A DNA stretch of 51,249 bases. Source: Tumebacillus flagellatus (lineage in GTDB: Bacteria; Bacillota; Bacilli; Tumebacillales; Tumebacillaceae). Location of the stretch: the NCBI RefSeq assembly GCF_000714935.1, contig NZ_JMIR01000034.1, positions 1-51,249 on the forward strand, read 5' to 3'. The stretch's first letter is position 1. Every line of letters begins with the position of its first letter. Positions 1-7,442 of this stretch are shown in pieces. Under the pieces are notes generated by a model that ran no database searches, was not told where the DNA came from, and was given only the letters and a program-made list of their open reading frames with translations. A program made the position numbers and the translations under genes.

Positions 1-75
1 ACACAGAAGTTAAGCTTTCCAGCGCCGATGGTACTCGGACCGCAGGGTCCCGGGAGAGTAGGACATCGCGAGGCA
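1..75 (+). rRNA. rrf: 5S ribosomal RNA, 3' part
   Basis: The first ~75 bases match the second half of bacterial 5S rRNA: the ACACAGAAGTTAAGC core, the AGCGCCGATGGTACTCGG stretch and the GGGAGAGTAGGACATCGC 3' arm. The 5' third lies outside the window. The exact 3' end is estimated from the pairing pattern. An intrinsic terminator follows directly, so this is the end of a ribosomal operon. Confidence 0.95.
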
Positions 76-83
76 ACCAGAAG

Positions 84-121
84 AAAGAGCTCGATCCTTT
101 ACGGATCGGGCTCTTTTTTTT
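84..121 (+). terminator. rRNA operon intrinsic terminator
   Basis: A stem AGAGCTCGATCC / GGATCGGGCTCT around a TTTAC loop is followed by eight T. It lies 9 bases after the 5S rRNA and would end the rrn transcript. Confidence 0.93.
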
Positions 122-148
122 GCAAGACAAGGAGGGAACCGGCATACC

Positions 149-180
149 AAAAAAAAGACCCCCGCGAAAGGGGTCTTTTT
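149..180 (-). terminator. terminator of the GH31 gene
   Basis: Stem AAAAAGACCCC / GGGGTCTTTTT around a CGCGAAA loop. It has a T tract on both strands (eight T on the reverse strand) and sits just beyond the stop of the reverse-strand glucosidase. It could also act as a backup terminator for the rRNA operon. Confidence 0.88.
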
Positions 181-190
181 GCATGCGTGC

Positions 191-2515
191 TTACAGGTTG
201 ACGACAAGCAAGCCGTCCGTTTTGGCTGCGTGGAGCGTTTCTTTGCGGCCGTCGCGGTGATGGATGTGGAAAGCGAGCTGATCGGCGCTCTCGTAGCCGC
301 TGTGCTCTTCTGTCCAGCTCAGCACCAACTGTGAGCCTTCGACGCGCTGTTCCACGCGCAGGAGGTTGTACGCCCCCTCCTCATACGCGAACGTCTCTGC
401 ATCGTCCTCATAGAAGCGGTACGAGCCGTTGCCTGCGTAGACGTGGAACGTGATGTCTTGCTTCACTCCGGAGTGCGGCACAACGTTGCCGGTCGCGAAC
501 ACCGCTCCTTCTTTTACGTACATCGGCATCACATGAATCGGAGCGTGCGCCAAGATCGTGCGGCCGCCTTCGAGCACTTCGCCCGTGTGGTAGTCGATCC
601 AAGTCCCCGCCGGGAGATACACCGCACGGTGATCGGTATCCGGCTGCATGATCGGCGCGATCAAAATCGAATCGCCGAACAAGAACTGGTCGCTCATGTT
701 GTGCGTTTTCGGGTCCTGCGGGTACTCAAGCACCAACGGACGCACGACCGGCATCCCGCTGACAGACGCCTCGCGGAACAGCGTGTAGAGGTGCGGGAGG
801 AACACATAGCGCATCTCGATGTACTGCTTGATCACCGCTTCGTATTCTTCTCCGTAGCTCCACGGCTCTTGGCGCGCAAACCCGATTGCGGAGTGGTTGC
901 GGAAGTACGGCAGGAACGCGCCCACTTGCGTCCAGCGCGCCAGCAGTTCGCCGTTGCTGTGGTGCGCAAACCCGCCCACGTCCGCGCCCGCAAACGCAAT
1001 GCCGGAAAGACCCATGTTCAAGATCATCGGCACCGACATCGACAAGTGCTCCCAGAACGAACGGTTGTCGCCCGTCCAAACGGCCGCGTACTTCTGAATG
1101 CTGGAATACCCCGCACGGGTCAACACGAACGGACGCTTGCCGCCGAGTTGTTCCTTCAGCCCTTCGTACGTCGCTTTGGACATCAAGAGCCCGTAGTGGT
1201 TGTGCAACTCGCCGTGCGTCTTCGGATCGCCGTCGTTGCCGTGCATGACTTCGAGGTCCATCGTCTTGGTCTCGTTAAAAATCGCCGGTTCATTCATGTC
1301 GTTCCAGATGCCTTCGATGCCGTCGGCGATCATACCGGCGTGCTTCTCGCCCCACCATTTCTGCGTCGCCGTGTTGGTGAAATCCGGGAACGCCGACACA
1401 CCCGGCCACACGACGCCGTGGTAGGTTTCGCCTTCGAGGTATTTGCAGAAGTGTTCGTGCGTGACGCCTTCGCGGTAGACGATGTACTTCGCGTCTTTCT
1501 TCACGCCCGGGTCGACGATCGGCACGACGCGGAAGCCGTCGGCACGCAGGTCGGAGAGCAGTTTCTTCGGCTGCGGGAAGCGGGTCGGGTGCCACGTGAA
1601 CACGCGGTATTCGTCCATGTAGTGGATGTCGAGGTAGATCACATCGCAGGGAATTTCCCGATTCCGGAAGTTTTGCGCCAGTTCGCGCACTTCCAGATCG
1701 GTCTCATACGAGTAGCGCGACTGGTGATACCCGATGGCCCACTTCGGCGGGATGGGCATGCGGCCGGTCAGGAACGTGTACTGGCCCACCACGTCCTTCA
1801 TTGTCGGGCCGTACAGAAAGTAGTACTCCAAATCGCCGGTGTGGCAGGAGATCTTATACGTATCTTCGCCGTTCAAGTCAAACTCCGTCTTGCCCGGGTT
1901 GTCGAGGAACACACCGTACACCAAGTCGCCCCGCGTCGCCAAGAAGAACGGAATCGATTGGTACAACTCCGTGATCTCCGGCACGTGCGGCGCGTAGACG
2001 TCGGTGTTCCACATGGACTGCAGAGTGCCTTTTTTGTTCAAGTGACCGGTTTTCTCGCCAAAGCCGTAGAAGTTCTCGTTCTGCGACTTCTTGGTCGTGA
2101 ACAGCAGGTGTTCCTTGGTCCAGCCGTAACCGTTCTCCGCATCTTCGGAGACCACGCGGCCGCGCGCATCGGTGACGCGCATCGCAAACGGCGCTTTGGT
2201 GAGCGTCACGGTCAACGCCGCAGTCTTCAATTCAAACGCATCCGCCCCGTCGGTAAAAACAACTTCGGCACGCGACGCTTTTGCAGCCGGCTCGATCACG
2301 CGGGAGAAGTCCAGGGTCAACGGACGGCTCTTGCGCGTCAGTTTAAACCGGAACAGCCGGTCGGTCAAAAACTGCACCGAGATGACCGCATTGTCAGAAG
2401 AAAAAAGATATGTATCGCCGGAGAGCTCATGGTCACGAAGATCGCCGACGGAAATGTACTCCACGCCGGTTGTGCTTTTGTGGTACTCAGGCTTAATCGT
2501 CTCACTGCCTTCCAC
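191..2515 (-). CDS. glycoside hydrolase family 31 alpha-glucosidase
   Basis: Predicted cytoplasmic alpha-glucosidase of GH31, 774 aa, a normal length for the family. It would release glucose from the non-reducing end of maltose or isomaltose-type oligosaccharides. An N-terminal beta-domain is followed by the catalytic barrel. The nucleophile motif WNDMNEP is at about residues 404-410 (Asp406) and WTGDN, with the likely acid/base Asp483, is at 480-484. There is no signal peptide. The start is GTG at 2515, seven bases after a GAGGAGG ribosome binding site. It is a single-gene unit with its own terminator and a LacI-type palindrome at 2573-2588, which suggests sugar-controlled expression. Exact linkage specificity cannot be read from sequence. 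Confidence 0.93.
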   Translation of the reverse strand: MEGSETIKPEYHKSTTGVEYISVGDLRDHELSGDTYLFSSDNAVISVQFLTDRLFRFKLTRKSRPLTLDFSRVIEPAAKASRAEVVFTDGADAFELKTAALTVTLTKAPFAMRVTDARGRVVSEDAENGYGWTKEHLLFTTKKSQNENFYGFGEKTGHLNKKGTLQSMWNTDVYAPHVPEITELYQSIPFFLATRGDLVYGVFLDNPGKTEFDLNGEDTYKISCHTGDLEYYFLYGPTMKDVVGQYTFLTGRMPIPPKWAIGYHQSRYSYETDLEVRELAQNFRNREIPCDVIYLDIHYMDEYRVFTWHPTRFPQPKKLLSDLRADGFRVVPIVDPGVKKDAKYIVYREGVTHEHFCKYLEGETYHGVVWPGVSAFPDFTNTATQKWWGEKHAGMIADGIEGIWNDMNEPAIFNETKTMDLEVMHGNDGDPKTHGELHNHYGLLMSKATYEGLKEQLGGKRPFVLTRAGYSSIQKYAAVWTGDNRSFWEHLSMSVPMILNMGLSGIAFAGADVGGFAHHSNGELLARWTQVGAFLPYFRNHSAIGFARQEPWSYGEEYEAVIKQYIEMRYVFLPHLYTLFREASVSGMPVVRPLVLEYPQDPKTHNMSDQFLFGDSILIAPIMQPDTDHRAVYLPAGTWIDYHTGEVLEGGRTILAHAPIHVMPMYVKEGAVFATGNVVPHSGVKQDITFHVYAGNGSYRFYEDDAETFAYEEGAYNLLRVEQRVEGSQLVLSWTEEHSGYESADQLAFHIHHRDGRKETLHAAKTDGLLVVNL

Positions 2516-2572
2516 AGAAAAACCTCCTCGAGAAAAAATAGAATCTCTGCTGCCTCATCTATCAGTATGTCA

Positions 2573-2588
2573 ATGCAAACGGTTGCAT
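2573..2588 (-). promoter_or_regulatory. LacI/CcpA-family operator-like palindrome
   Basis: ATGCAAACGGTTGCAT is a 16-bp palindrome with one mismatched pair around a central CG, typical of LacI-family operators (MalR, CcpA and relatives). On the reverse strand it is followed at once by TTGACA, a consensus -35 hexamer. I see no convincing -10 at ideal spacing. It lies about 58-73 bases upstream of the glucosidase start. Confidence 0.65.
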
Positions 2589-2616
2589 CACTCTAACTAT
2601 ACAGGAAGACGTACAG

Positions 2617-2654
2617 AAAAAAAAGCACCGATCCGCGTCTGCGAACCGATGCTT
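2617..2654 (-). terminator. terminator of the amidase gene
   Basis: On the reverse strand, a 13-bp stem (AGCATCGGTTCGC / GCGGATCGGTGCT, with G-T wobbles) around AGAC is followed by eight T. It lies 24 bases past the amidase stop codon. Confidence 0.88.
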
Positions 2655-2677
2655 CTCTTATGAGCACAACGCAGGGA

Positions 2678-3400
2678 TTAGTTCCCCCACCAGTACAGGT
2701 GCATACCTTGTGCGTATTGGGTAGCCAGCTGTTGACGGAAGGTGGTGGTGTTCAGCTTCGACGCGTCGGTCGCGTTGGAGATGAAGCCCGTTTCACCGAG
2801 GGAAGCCGGCATGTTGGTGTAGTGCAGGACGTAGAAGTCTGCAGACTTGACGCCGCGCAGGGTGCTGTAGGAACCTTTCAGCTTGTTGTAGATGTCGGTC
2901 GCGAGGTTCAGACCGTTGGAGGAACCCGGGTAGTAGTAGGTTTCCAGACCGTTTGCGGTCGAGTCGCTGAAGGCGTTGATGTGCATGGAGACGAAGAAGT
3001 TTGCGCCGGCGTTGTTTGCGATGTCGCAACGGGATTGCAGCGATACGTCTACGTCGCTGGAACGGGTCATCACGACGGAAGCCGGGTAGTTGGTGGTGAT
3101 GTACGACTTCGTGCGGTTGGCAATGTCGAGGGTGAGGTTCTTCTCGTACAGGCCGTTGCCGACGCCGCCCGGATCGGAACCGCCGTGACCTGCATCAAGC
3201 GCGATCACCGGGTTTGCATCCGGAGCTACGATGCCTTCGATGGTGGTGGAGCCGGTAGCGTTGTAAGACGCCGGAGCCGGAGCCGAGTTGGACAGTGCTT
3301 CGCCTGCGATTGCGGTTTGCACCGGTTTCGCCGCGAAAGCCGGGACGGACATGACGCTGGAGAGAACCAACGCCGCCGCCAGAGTGCGGGTGAGTTTCAT
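2678..3400 (-). CDS. secreted N-acetylmuramoyl-L-alanine amidase (Amidase_3)
   Basis: Predicted zinc-dependent peptidoglycan amidase that cuts the bond between N-acetylmuramic acid and L-alanine. The 240-aa protein starts with a Sec signal peptide (MKLTRTLAAALVLSSVMSV, cleavage near AFA-AKP at about residue 23), then a linker and one Amidase_3 domain. Visible zinc ligands are His72 (AGHGG), Glu86 (YEKNL) and His140 (SMHINA). The catalytic Glu203 is in GETGFISN. There is no SH3, LysM or SLH wall-binding module, so it is a minimal enzyme that may act freely outside the cell or in the spore compartment. The start at 3400 has a GAGGAGGT site. It has its own terminator. Confidence 0.93.
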   Translation of the reverse strand: MKLTRTLAAALVLSSVMSVPAFAAKPVQTAIAGEALSNSAPAPASYNATGSTTIEGIVAPDANPVIALDAGHGGSDPGGVGNGLYEKNLTLDIANRTKSYITTNYPASVVMTRSSDVDVSLQSRCDIANNAGANFFVSMHINAFSDSTANGLETYYYPGSSNGLNLATDIYNKLKGSYSTLRGVKSADFYVLHYTNMPASLGETGFISNATDASKLNTTTFRQQLATQYAQGMHLYWWGN

Positions 3401-3540
3401 GTGGAATGACCTCCTCTTTTTCTTGTGAAATAAGTTTGATAGTCATGATATCTAACTAATTCAATTATAGGTTCGTGTTATCGTTTTTTCAATCAGTAAA
3501 CGAAGAAATTTTAATAGAAAATAGAGAAGTGCGTCAGATG

Positions 3541-4518
3541 CTAAAACAAAAGTTTTAAATTTTGCGTCAAATCATGCCAGAACGCGGACAACGGCTCGCG
3601 GTCGAGGTTTTCCGGGAAGTATGCGTAGCCGACGACTCCCTTCCGTTCCTCCAGCCATTTGCGGTATTGCGCGAGTTGCTTGTCTTGCAGGATCGTGGAC
3701 TGAATCTTGCTGTGCTCCTCCAAGAGCGAGAATTGATGAGGCTCCTTGATCTCGGACACCATATAAAAATAGTTCCATCCGTTCTCTTGGATCGGGCCCG
3801 TCACTTTGTTCACAGGCGCTTGAAACGCCAACTCCGCCACGTGTTGCGTCGTGTGCGACGCGAGATGGTCTTGGCCGTCCAGTTCGTGCCAGGCGGCGAT
3901 CCGGTTGGCGGTCTCGTCGTTGTATTTTTTGACGAGGTCGGGGAACGTCTGCGGCGTTGCTGCGATCGCCGCGTCATAGAGTTCGGAGTCGGTGATCTTG
4001 AACTTCACGAAGTAGACGGAACGAAATTCCGGCGCGTGAAAAAGTTCTTTGTTCTGCTCGTAGTAGTCGTTGATCTCCTGTTCGGTGACGGTGACGTCCC
4101 GGGTCATCTTGGTTTTGAGCGCAAACGCGGTCAAGGAGCGCTCGTAGTTCGTGCGGACTTTGTCTTCCGTGGTGCCCATGCCCGCCAACGTTTTCTTGCG
4201 CTCTTCCGGGGTGTTGCCGAATTGGGAGATCTGTTTGTTGAGAACGTCGGCGTCGTATGTGACGTTCATCGCCTTGGCATTGGCGAGCACGAGTTCTTCC
4301 ATCGCCCGGCGCTCCAAAAACTGAAGGTCGTCGCTGCGGGTGTAAGGCAGTCCGGCGAACAGCTCCGGCCGCAGCGCGACCCACTGGTCTTGGCGCATCA
4401 CTTCATCGCCGACCACAAACAACAGGGGTTGGTACTTGGCATGAATTTCGTACGCGGCCCCGCCGAGCACGGCGAGGGTGACGATCGATGCCAACAGCCA
4501 TTTTTGTAGTTTTTTCAT
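3541..4518 (-). CDS. membrane-anchored PpiC/SurA-like peptidyl-prolyl isomerase-type protein
   Basis: Predicted extracytoplasmic folding factor of the SurA/PrsA/PpiC group, 325 aa from the ATG at 4518. An ATG ten codons upstream has no ribosome binding site; this one follows GGTGAG. An N-terminal membrane helix (LLASIVTLAVLGGAAYEI) anchors it. A helical SurA_N-like segment with FLERRAMEELVLANAKAMNV comes next. A parvulin-like part follows, containing YYEQNKELFHAPEFRSVYFVKFKI and a GPIQENGWNYFYMVSEI stretch. The isomerase motif is weaker than in PrsA, there is no lipobox, and catalytic activity is uncertain. The C-terminus (LSAFWHDLTQNLKLLF) is amphipathic. Monocistronic; the neighbours are cell-surface enzymes. 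Confidence 0.75.
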   Translation of the reverse strand: MKKLQKWLLASIVTLAVLGGAAYEIHAKYQPLLFVVGDEVMRQDQWVALRPELFAGLPYTRSDDLQFLERRAMEELVLANAKAMNVTYDADVLNKQISQFGNTPEERKKTLAGMGTTEDKVRTNYERSLTAFALKTKMTRDVTVTEQEINDYYEQNKELFHAPEFRSVYFVKFKITDSELYDAAIAATPQTFPDLVKKYNDETANRIAAWHELDGQDHLASHTTQHVAELAFQAPVNKVTGPIQENGWNYFYMVSEIKEPHQFSLLEEHSKIQSTILQDKQLAQYRKWLEERKGVVGYAYFPENLDREPLSAFWHDLTQNLKLLF

Positions 4519-4680
4519 AGGACTCACCAAGTTTCGAGGGGTTTGCATGTTTTGATCATAAGATAGAAACCAGCAAATATCAATAAAATTTCGCGAGTTG
4601 TGAATCTTATTTTCTTATCAATCCAAAAGCGTTGTGCGCGCCCGAGTTTCGAATTTTTCTTAGGTGAGGATGACTTGCGG

Positions 4681-4890
4681 TTATCAACAGAGTTGTGCAC
4701 AGTTCTTCGCAGTTATTCACAACCCATTGTGTATAACGTGGAAAACTGTTGAAAAGAAGGCTTTTTCGTGTCGACAAATTTTTCACCTTTGTTATGTAAA
4801 GTGTGGGCGAAGAATGGGGATAACTTTGTCGAATAAGGTGTTTTTTGTTGGTTTGACGCGATTCTTGGCTGTTGATAAGTATGTGGATAT
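4681..4890. promoter_or_regulatory. cluster of DnaA-box-like and Spo0A-box-like sites in a 477-bp gene-free region
   Basis: No credible gene lies between 4519 and 4995. The stretch is AT-rich and holds TTATTCACA (4713-4721) and, on the reverse strand, TTATACACA (4728-4736). Both fit the DnaA box TTATNCACA. Near matches are TTATCAACA at 4681-4689, TTATCCCCA reverse (about 4814-4823) and TTATCAACA reverse (4870-4878). ATATCCACA lies nearby on the reverse strand. TGTCGAA (4827-4833) is a perfect 0A box and TGTCGACA (4769-4776) is close. The density suggests a DnaA-binding cluster. It is not oriC, because dnaA and dnaN are not next to it. Confidence 0.5.
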
Positions 4891-4995
4891 TGTGGATGAG
4901 TTGAATATTTAGACAAAGAAGTCAAGTAAGTGGCGTCACGTTTTGTCGAGGAGTATTTTCCAGTACAATAGGTGAGGAGAAGGAGGAGTGCACAG

Positions 4996-5853
4996 ATGAC
5001 GAAGATGCGTGTTTCTGCGGTGCAGTATCACCTGCATACGATTCATAGCTTTGAGGAATTTGCCGCTCAAGTCGAGCATTATGTGAAGACGGCCGAGGAG
5101 TTTGGGGCCGATTTTATCTTGTTTCCGGAGTTTTTCACCACGCAGCTGATGTCGATCGGCAAGGGCGGACGGGCACTCCGGATCGACGAACTGCCGGAGT
5201 ACACCGAGCAATACTTGGAGTTATTCACAACCCTTGCGAAAAAATCGGGCGTCCACTTGATCGGCGGCACGCACGTTGTGGAAAAAGGGGGCAAGTTGTA
5301 CAACACGGCCCACATGTTCTATCCGGACGGCCGCGTCGTCACGCAAGCCAAACTGCACATCACCCCGACGGAAGTGCATGAATGGAACATGGCGGCGGGC
5401 GAGACGTTTGAAGTTTTTGAAACGGATAAAGGCAAAGTCGCGCTGTTGACCTGCTACGACATCGAGTTCCCGGAGATCGTGCGGATGGCGAAAGCGCGCG
5501 GCGCGGACGTGATCTTCTGCCCGTCGTGCACCGACGACCGCCACGGCTTCCACCGCGTGCGCTATACCAGCCATGCGCGGGCGATTGAAAACCAAGTCTA
5601 CGTGGTGTTGACCGGCACGGTCGGGTCGCTTCCGACGGTCGATTTCATGCGGGCGAACTTCGGCCAAGCGGCGGTGATTACGCCGAACGACATCCCGTTC
5701 CCGCCGAAGGGCTTGGCGGCGGAGGGCGAGATCAACGACGACATGATCATCACCGCCGACCTCGATCTCGAACTGCTGTATCAAGTGCGGGAACGAGGCT
5801 CCGTCACCACTTGGCGCGACCGCCGCGTTGACCTCTACACCGACTGGAACTAG
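4996..5853 (+). CDS. carbon-nitrogen hydrolase (nitrilase superfamily)
   Basis: Predicted amidase/nitrilase-superfamily enzyme, 285 aa, that would hydrolyse a non-peptide C-N bond. The Glu-Lys-Cys triad is complete: Glu45 in FPEFF, Lys119 in AKLHITP and Cys153 in LTCYDIEFPE. The start is the ATG at 4996, behind AAGGAGGA; an in-frame GTG at 4972 lies upstream of that site and is rejected. Fourteen bases separate its stop from the next gene, an acetyltransferase. This two-gene arrangement recalls B. subtilis YhcX, where a GNAT domain and a C-N hydrolase domain form one polypeptide. The substrate is unknown. TACAAT at 4965-4970 may be the -10 element. Confidence 0.9.
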   Translation: MTKMRVSAVQYHLHTIHSFEEFAAQVEHYVKTAEEFGADFILFPEFFTTQLMSIGKGGRALRIDELPEYTEQYLELFTTLAKKSGVHLIGGTHVVEKGGKLYNTAHMFYPDGRVVTQAKLHITPTEVHEWNMAAGETFEVFETDKGKVALLTCYDIEFPEIVRMAKARGADVIFCPSCTDDRHGFHRVRYTSHARAIENQVYVVLTGTVGSLPTVDFMRANFGQAAVITPNDIPFPPKGLAAEGEINDDMIITADLDLELLYQVRERGSVTTWRDRRVDLYTDWN

Positions 5854-5866
5854 GAGGGAGGCGAAG

Positions 5867-6544
5867 ATGTTTCGCAAGGAACTCTATGTCGCGGAGCCCA
5901 AGGGCAAACCGGTTCGCGCGGTGATTCGCACGTACACGGAGAACGACTTCGACGCGCTGATCGACGTGCAGAAAGGCAGTTTCCCGCCGCCGTTCCCCTC
6001 GGAGCTGTGGTGGAACCGGGAGCAGTTGCACAACCATGTGACACGGTTTCCCGAGGGCGCGCTGTGCGTGGAAATCGACGGTCGCGTAGTGGCGTCGATG
6101 ACGGGATTGCGCGTGCAGCTCGATCCCGCGCACACGGCGCACACGTGGGCGGACGTAACGGACGAGGGGTACATCCGCAACCACGATCCGCAGGGCGACA
6201 CGCTGTACATTGTGGATATCTGCGTGCTGCCGGAGTTTCGCAAGCTGGGGCTGGGCAAATGGATGATGCTCTCGATGTATGAAGTGGTCGTGCACTTGGG
6301 CGTGCGGCGGTTGCTGGGCGGCGGCCGGATGTCCGGGTATCACCGCCATGCCGATGCGATGAGCGCGGAGGAGTACCTGGAGAAAGTTGTGTCCGGCGAT
6401 TTGCACGACCCTGTGATCTCCTTCCTGCTGCGTTGCGGACGCGTGCCGGTTGCGGTGGTGCCGAATTATTTGGAAGACGAAGAGTCGCGCCATTATGCGG
6501 CGCTGATGGAGTGGAAGAATCCTTTTTTACAAGAGGAGTCATAG
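5867..6544 (+). CDS. GNAT family N-acetyltransferase, partner of the C-N hydrolase
   Basis: Predicted acetyl-CoA-dependent N-acetyltransferase, 225 aa. The acetyl-CoA-binding motif A is clear: IVDICVLPEFRKLGLGKWMM, with the R-x-x-G-x-G pattern. The ATG at 5867 follows AGGAGGGAG within 14 bases of the hydrolase stop, so the two are co-transcribed. The domain pair matches the fused GNAT plus C-N hydrolase proteins (YhcX type), here as separate chains in the order hydrolase then GNAT. A working model is that the two act in sequence on one amine or amide substrate; that is inference. Confidence 0.85.
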   Translation: MFRKELYVAEPKGKPVRAVIRTYTENDFDALIDVQKGSFPPPFPSELWWNREQLHNHVTRFPEGALCVEIDGRVVASMTGLRVQLDPAHTAHTWADVTDEGYIRNHDPQGDTLYIVDICVLPEFRKLGLGKWMMLSMYEVVVHLGVRRLLGGGRMSGYHRHADAMSAEEYLEKVVSGDLHDPVISFLLRCGRVPVAVVPNYLEDEESRHYAALMEWKNPFLQEES

Positions 6545-6569
6545 AAGAGCTATTGAGGAGGCAGGAGAG

Positions 6570-7241
6570 ATGGATTACAAACGCATCACGAGCATTGAGG
6601 ACCCGCTTTTTAAAAAAATGCACGATCTCATGAAGGACGTGTTCCCGCCGGAAGAAGTGCTGGCGTTTGAAGACTGGGCGGGCCCGCTGCAAGACCCGGG
6701 CATCCGCGTGTTTGTCGCGGTGGAAGACGGAGAAGTGGTGGGGTGCACGGAGTATCGTTTCTATGAAGAGATGCAAGTGGCGATGACCGACTTCACGATC
6801 GTCGGGCGAGAAGGCCGCGGGATCGGGCCGTTCCTCGCGAAGAAGCGGCAGGAGGATTTGTTTGCCGTCGTGAAAGAAGCGGGCAAGGAACTGATCGGCA
6901 TGTTCGCGGAAATTTACAACCCGTATCTCGTGAAAGACTACGAGTTCGGCGGGCTGATGGTGATGAACCCGTTTGTGCGCCGCGAAGTGTTGGCGCATCT
7001 CGGGTACCGCAAGCTCGACCTCGACTATGTGCATCCGTCGTGGCAGCAGGACGGGGAAGCGGTGCACGGGCTGGACTTGTGCTTCCTGACCTACCGCGCA
7101 GGCATGGACAGCGTCCCGGCGGCGCTCGTGGCACAGTTCCTCAAAACCTACTACTCCGCGCTCCCGGAAAAACCGCAGGAATGGTACGCGATGGTAGAGA
7201 AGCTGGATTCGCGCGAGTCCGTTTCCTTGCTTGCGATCTAG
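6570..7241 (+). CDS. GNAT family N-acetyltransferase
   Basis: Second predicted acetyltransferase, 223 aa, 25 bases after the first and behind GAGGAGGCAGGAG. Motif A is VGREGRGIGPFLAKKR after a TDFTIV strand, which fits a GNAT fold. The rest is not close to the preceding GNAT, so this is not a recent duplication. An Asn-Pro-Tyr stretch (EIYNPYLVKDYEF) and an aromatic C-terminal half may shape the acceptor pocket. It is the last gene of the three-gene unit and is followed by a strong terminator. The substrate is unknown. Confidence 0.8.
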   Translation: MDYKRITSIEDPLFKKMHDLMKDVFPPEEVLAFEDWAGPLQDPGIRVFVAVEDGEVVGCTEYRFYEEMQVAMTDFTIVGREGRGIGPFLAKKRQEDLFAVVKEAGKELIGMFAEIYNPYLVKDYEFGGLMVMNPFVRREVLAHLGYRKLDLDYVHPSWQQDGEAVHGLDLCFLTYRAGMDSVPAALVAQFLKTYYSALPEKPQEWYAMVEKLDSRESVSLLAI

Positions 7242-7243
7242 TA

Positions 7244-7291
7244 AAAAAACCCCGCCGACTCTTGGACTTGAGATCGGCGGGGGCTTTTTTT
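7244..7291 (+). terminator. terminator of the hydrolase-GNAT-GNAT unit
   Basis: Stem CCCCGCCGA / TCGGCGGGG followed by a run of T; an A run on the 5' side would also give a T tract on the other strand. It begins just past the last GNAT stop codon. Confidence 0.92.
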
Positions 7292-7363
7292 CTTCATTCT
7301 ACAATAGAAGAAAAAGTGTAATGAACGGCGATACAAAAGTGAGCTCTCCAATTGCGAAATCAG

Positions 7364-7439
7364 CTTCCCTTCGGCGCGCTTACATACGCCATCCAAATTT
7401 TGGACATCCTGTTGCCAAAGACAGGTTGCGGGAGGGAAG
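7364..7439 (+). ncRNA. candidate structured leader that can hide the RBS of the downstream gene
   Basis: A 76-base element can fold as a closed multibranch. An outer 7-bp helix pairs CTTCCCT (7364-7370) with AGGGAAG (7433-7439). Inside are three hairpins: GGCG/CGCC (7373-7390), TCCAA/TTGGA (7392-7404) and CCTGT/ACAGG (7408-7425). The outer helix covers the only ribosome binding site (GGGAGGGAAG) of the gene starting at 7443. TACAAT at 7300-7305 could be the -10 element of the leader. I do not recognise a known riboswitch family. The pairing is done by eye, without energy calculation. Confidence 0.4.
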
Positions 7440-7442
7440 TTC

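Noticed and set aside
443-2596. 717-codon open frame on the forward strand across the glucosidase gene
   Set aside because: It is fully antisense to the GH31 gene, has an Arg/His/Val-rich shadow composition, no RBS and no recognisable motif. GC-rich codon use leaves the opposite strand open.
4681-4890. Chromosomal origin of replication
   Set aside because: dnaA, dnaN and the usual rpmH/recF neighbours are absent and no DnaA-trio-like unwinding element was recognised, so only a DnaA-box cluster is claimed.
4664-4925. 82- and 70-codon frames in the region with DnaA-like boxes
   Set aside because: No RBS, low-complexity AT-rich translation, and they overlap each other on opposite strands; the binding-site cluster explains the sequence better.
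7364-7439. A tRNA gene
   Set aside because: Size and outer 7-bp stem fit, but there is no T-loop GTTCRA, no 7-base anticodon loop, and seven unpaired bases separate the last hairpin from the outer stem.
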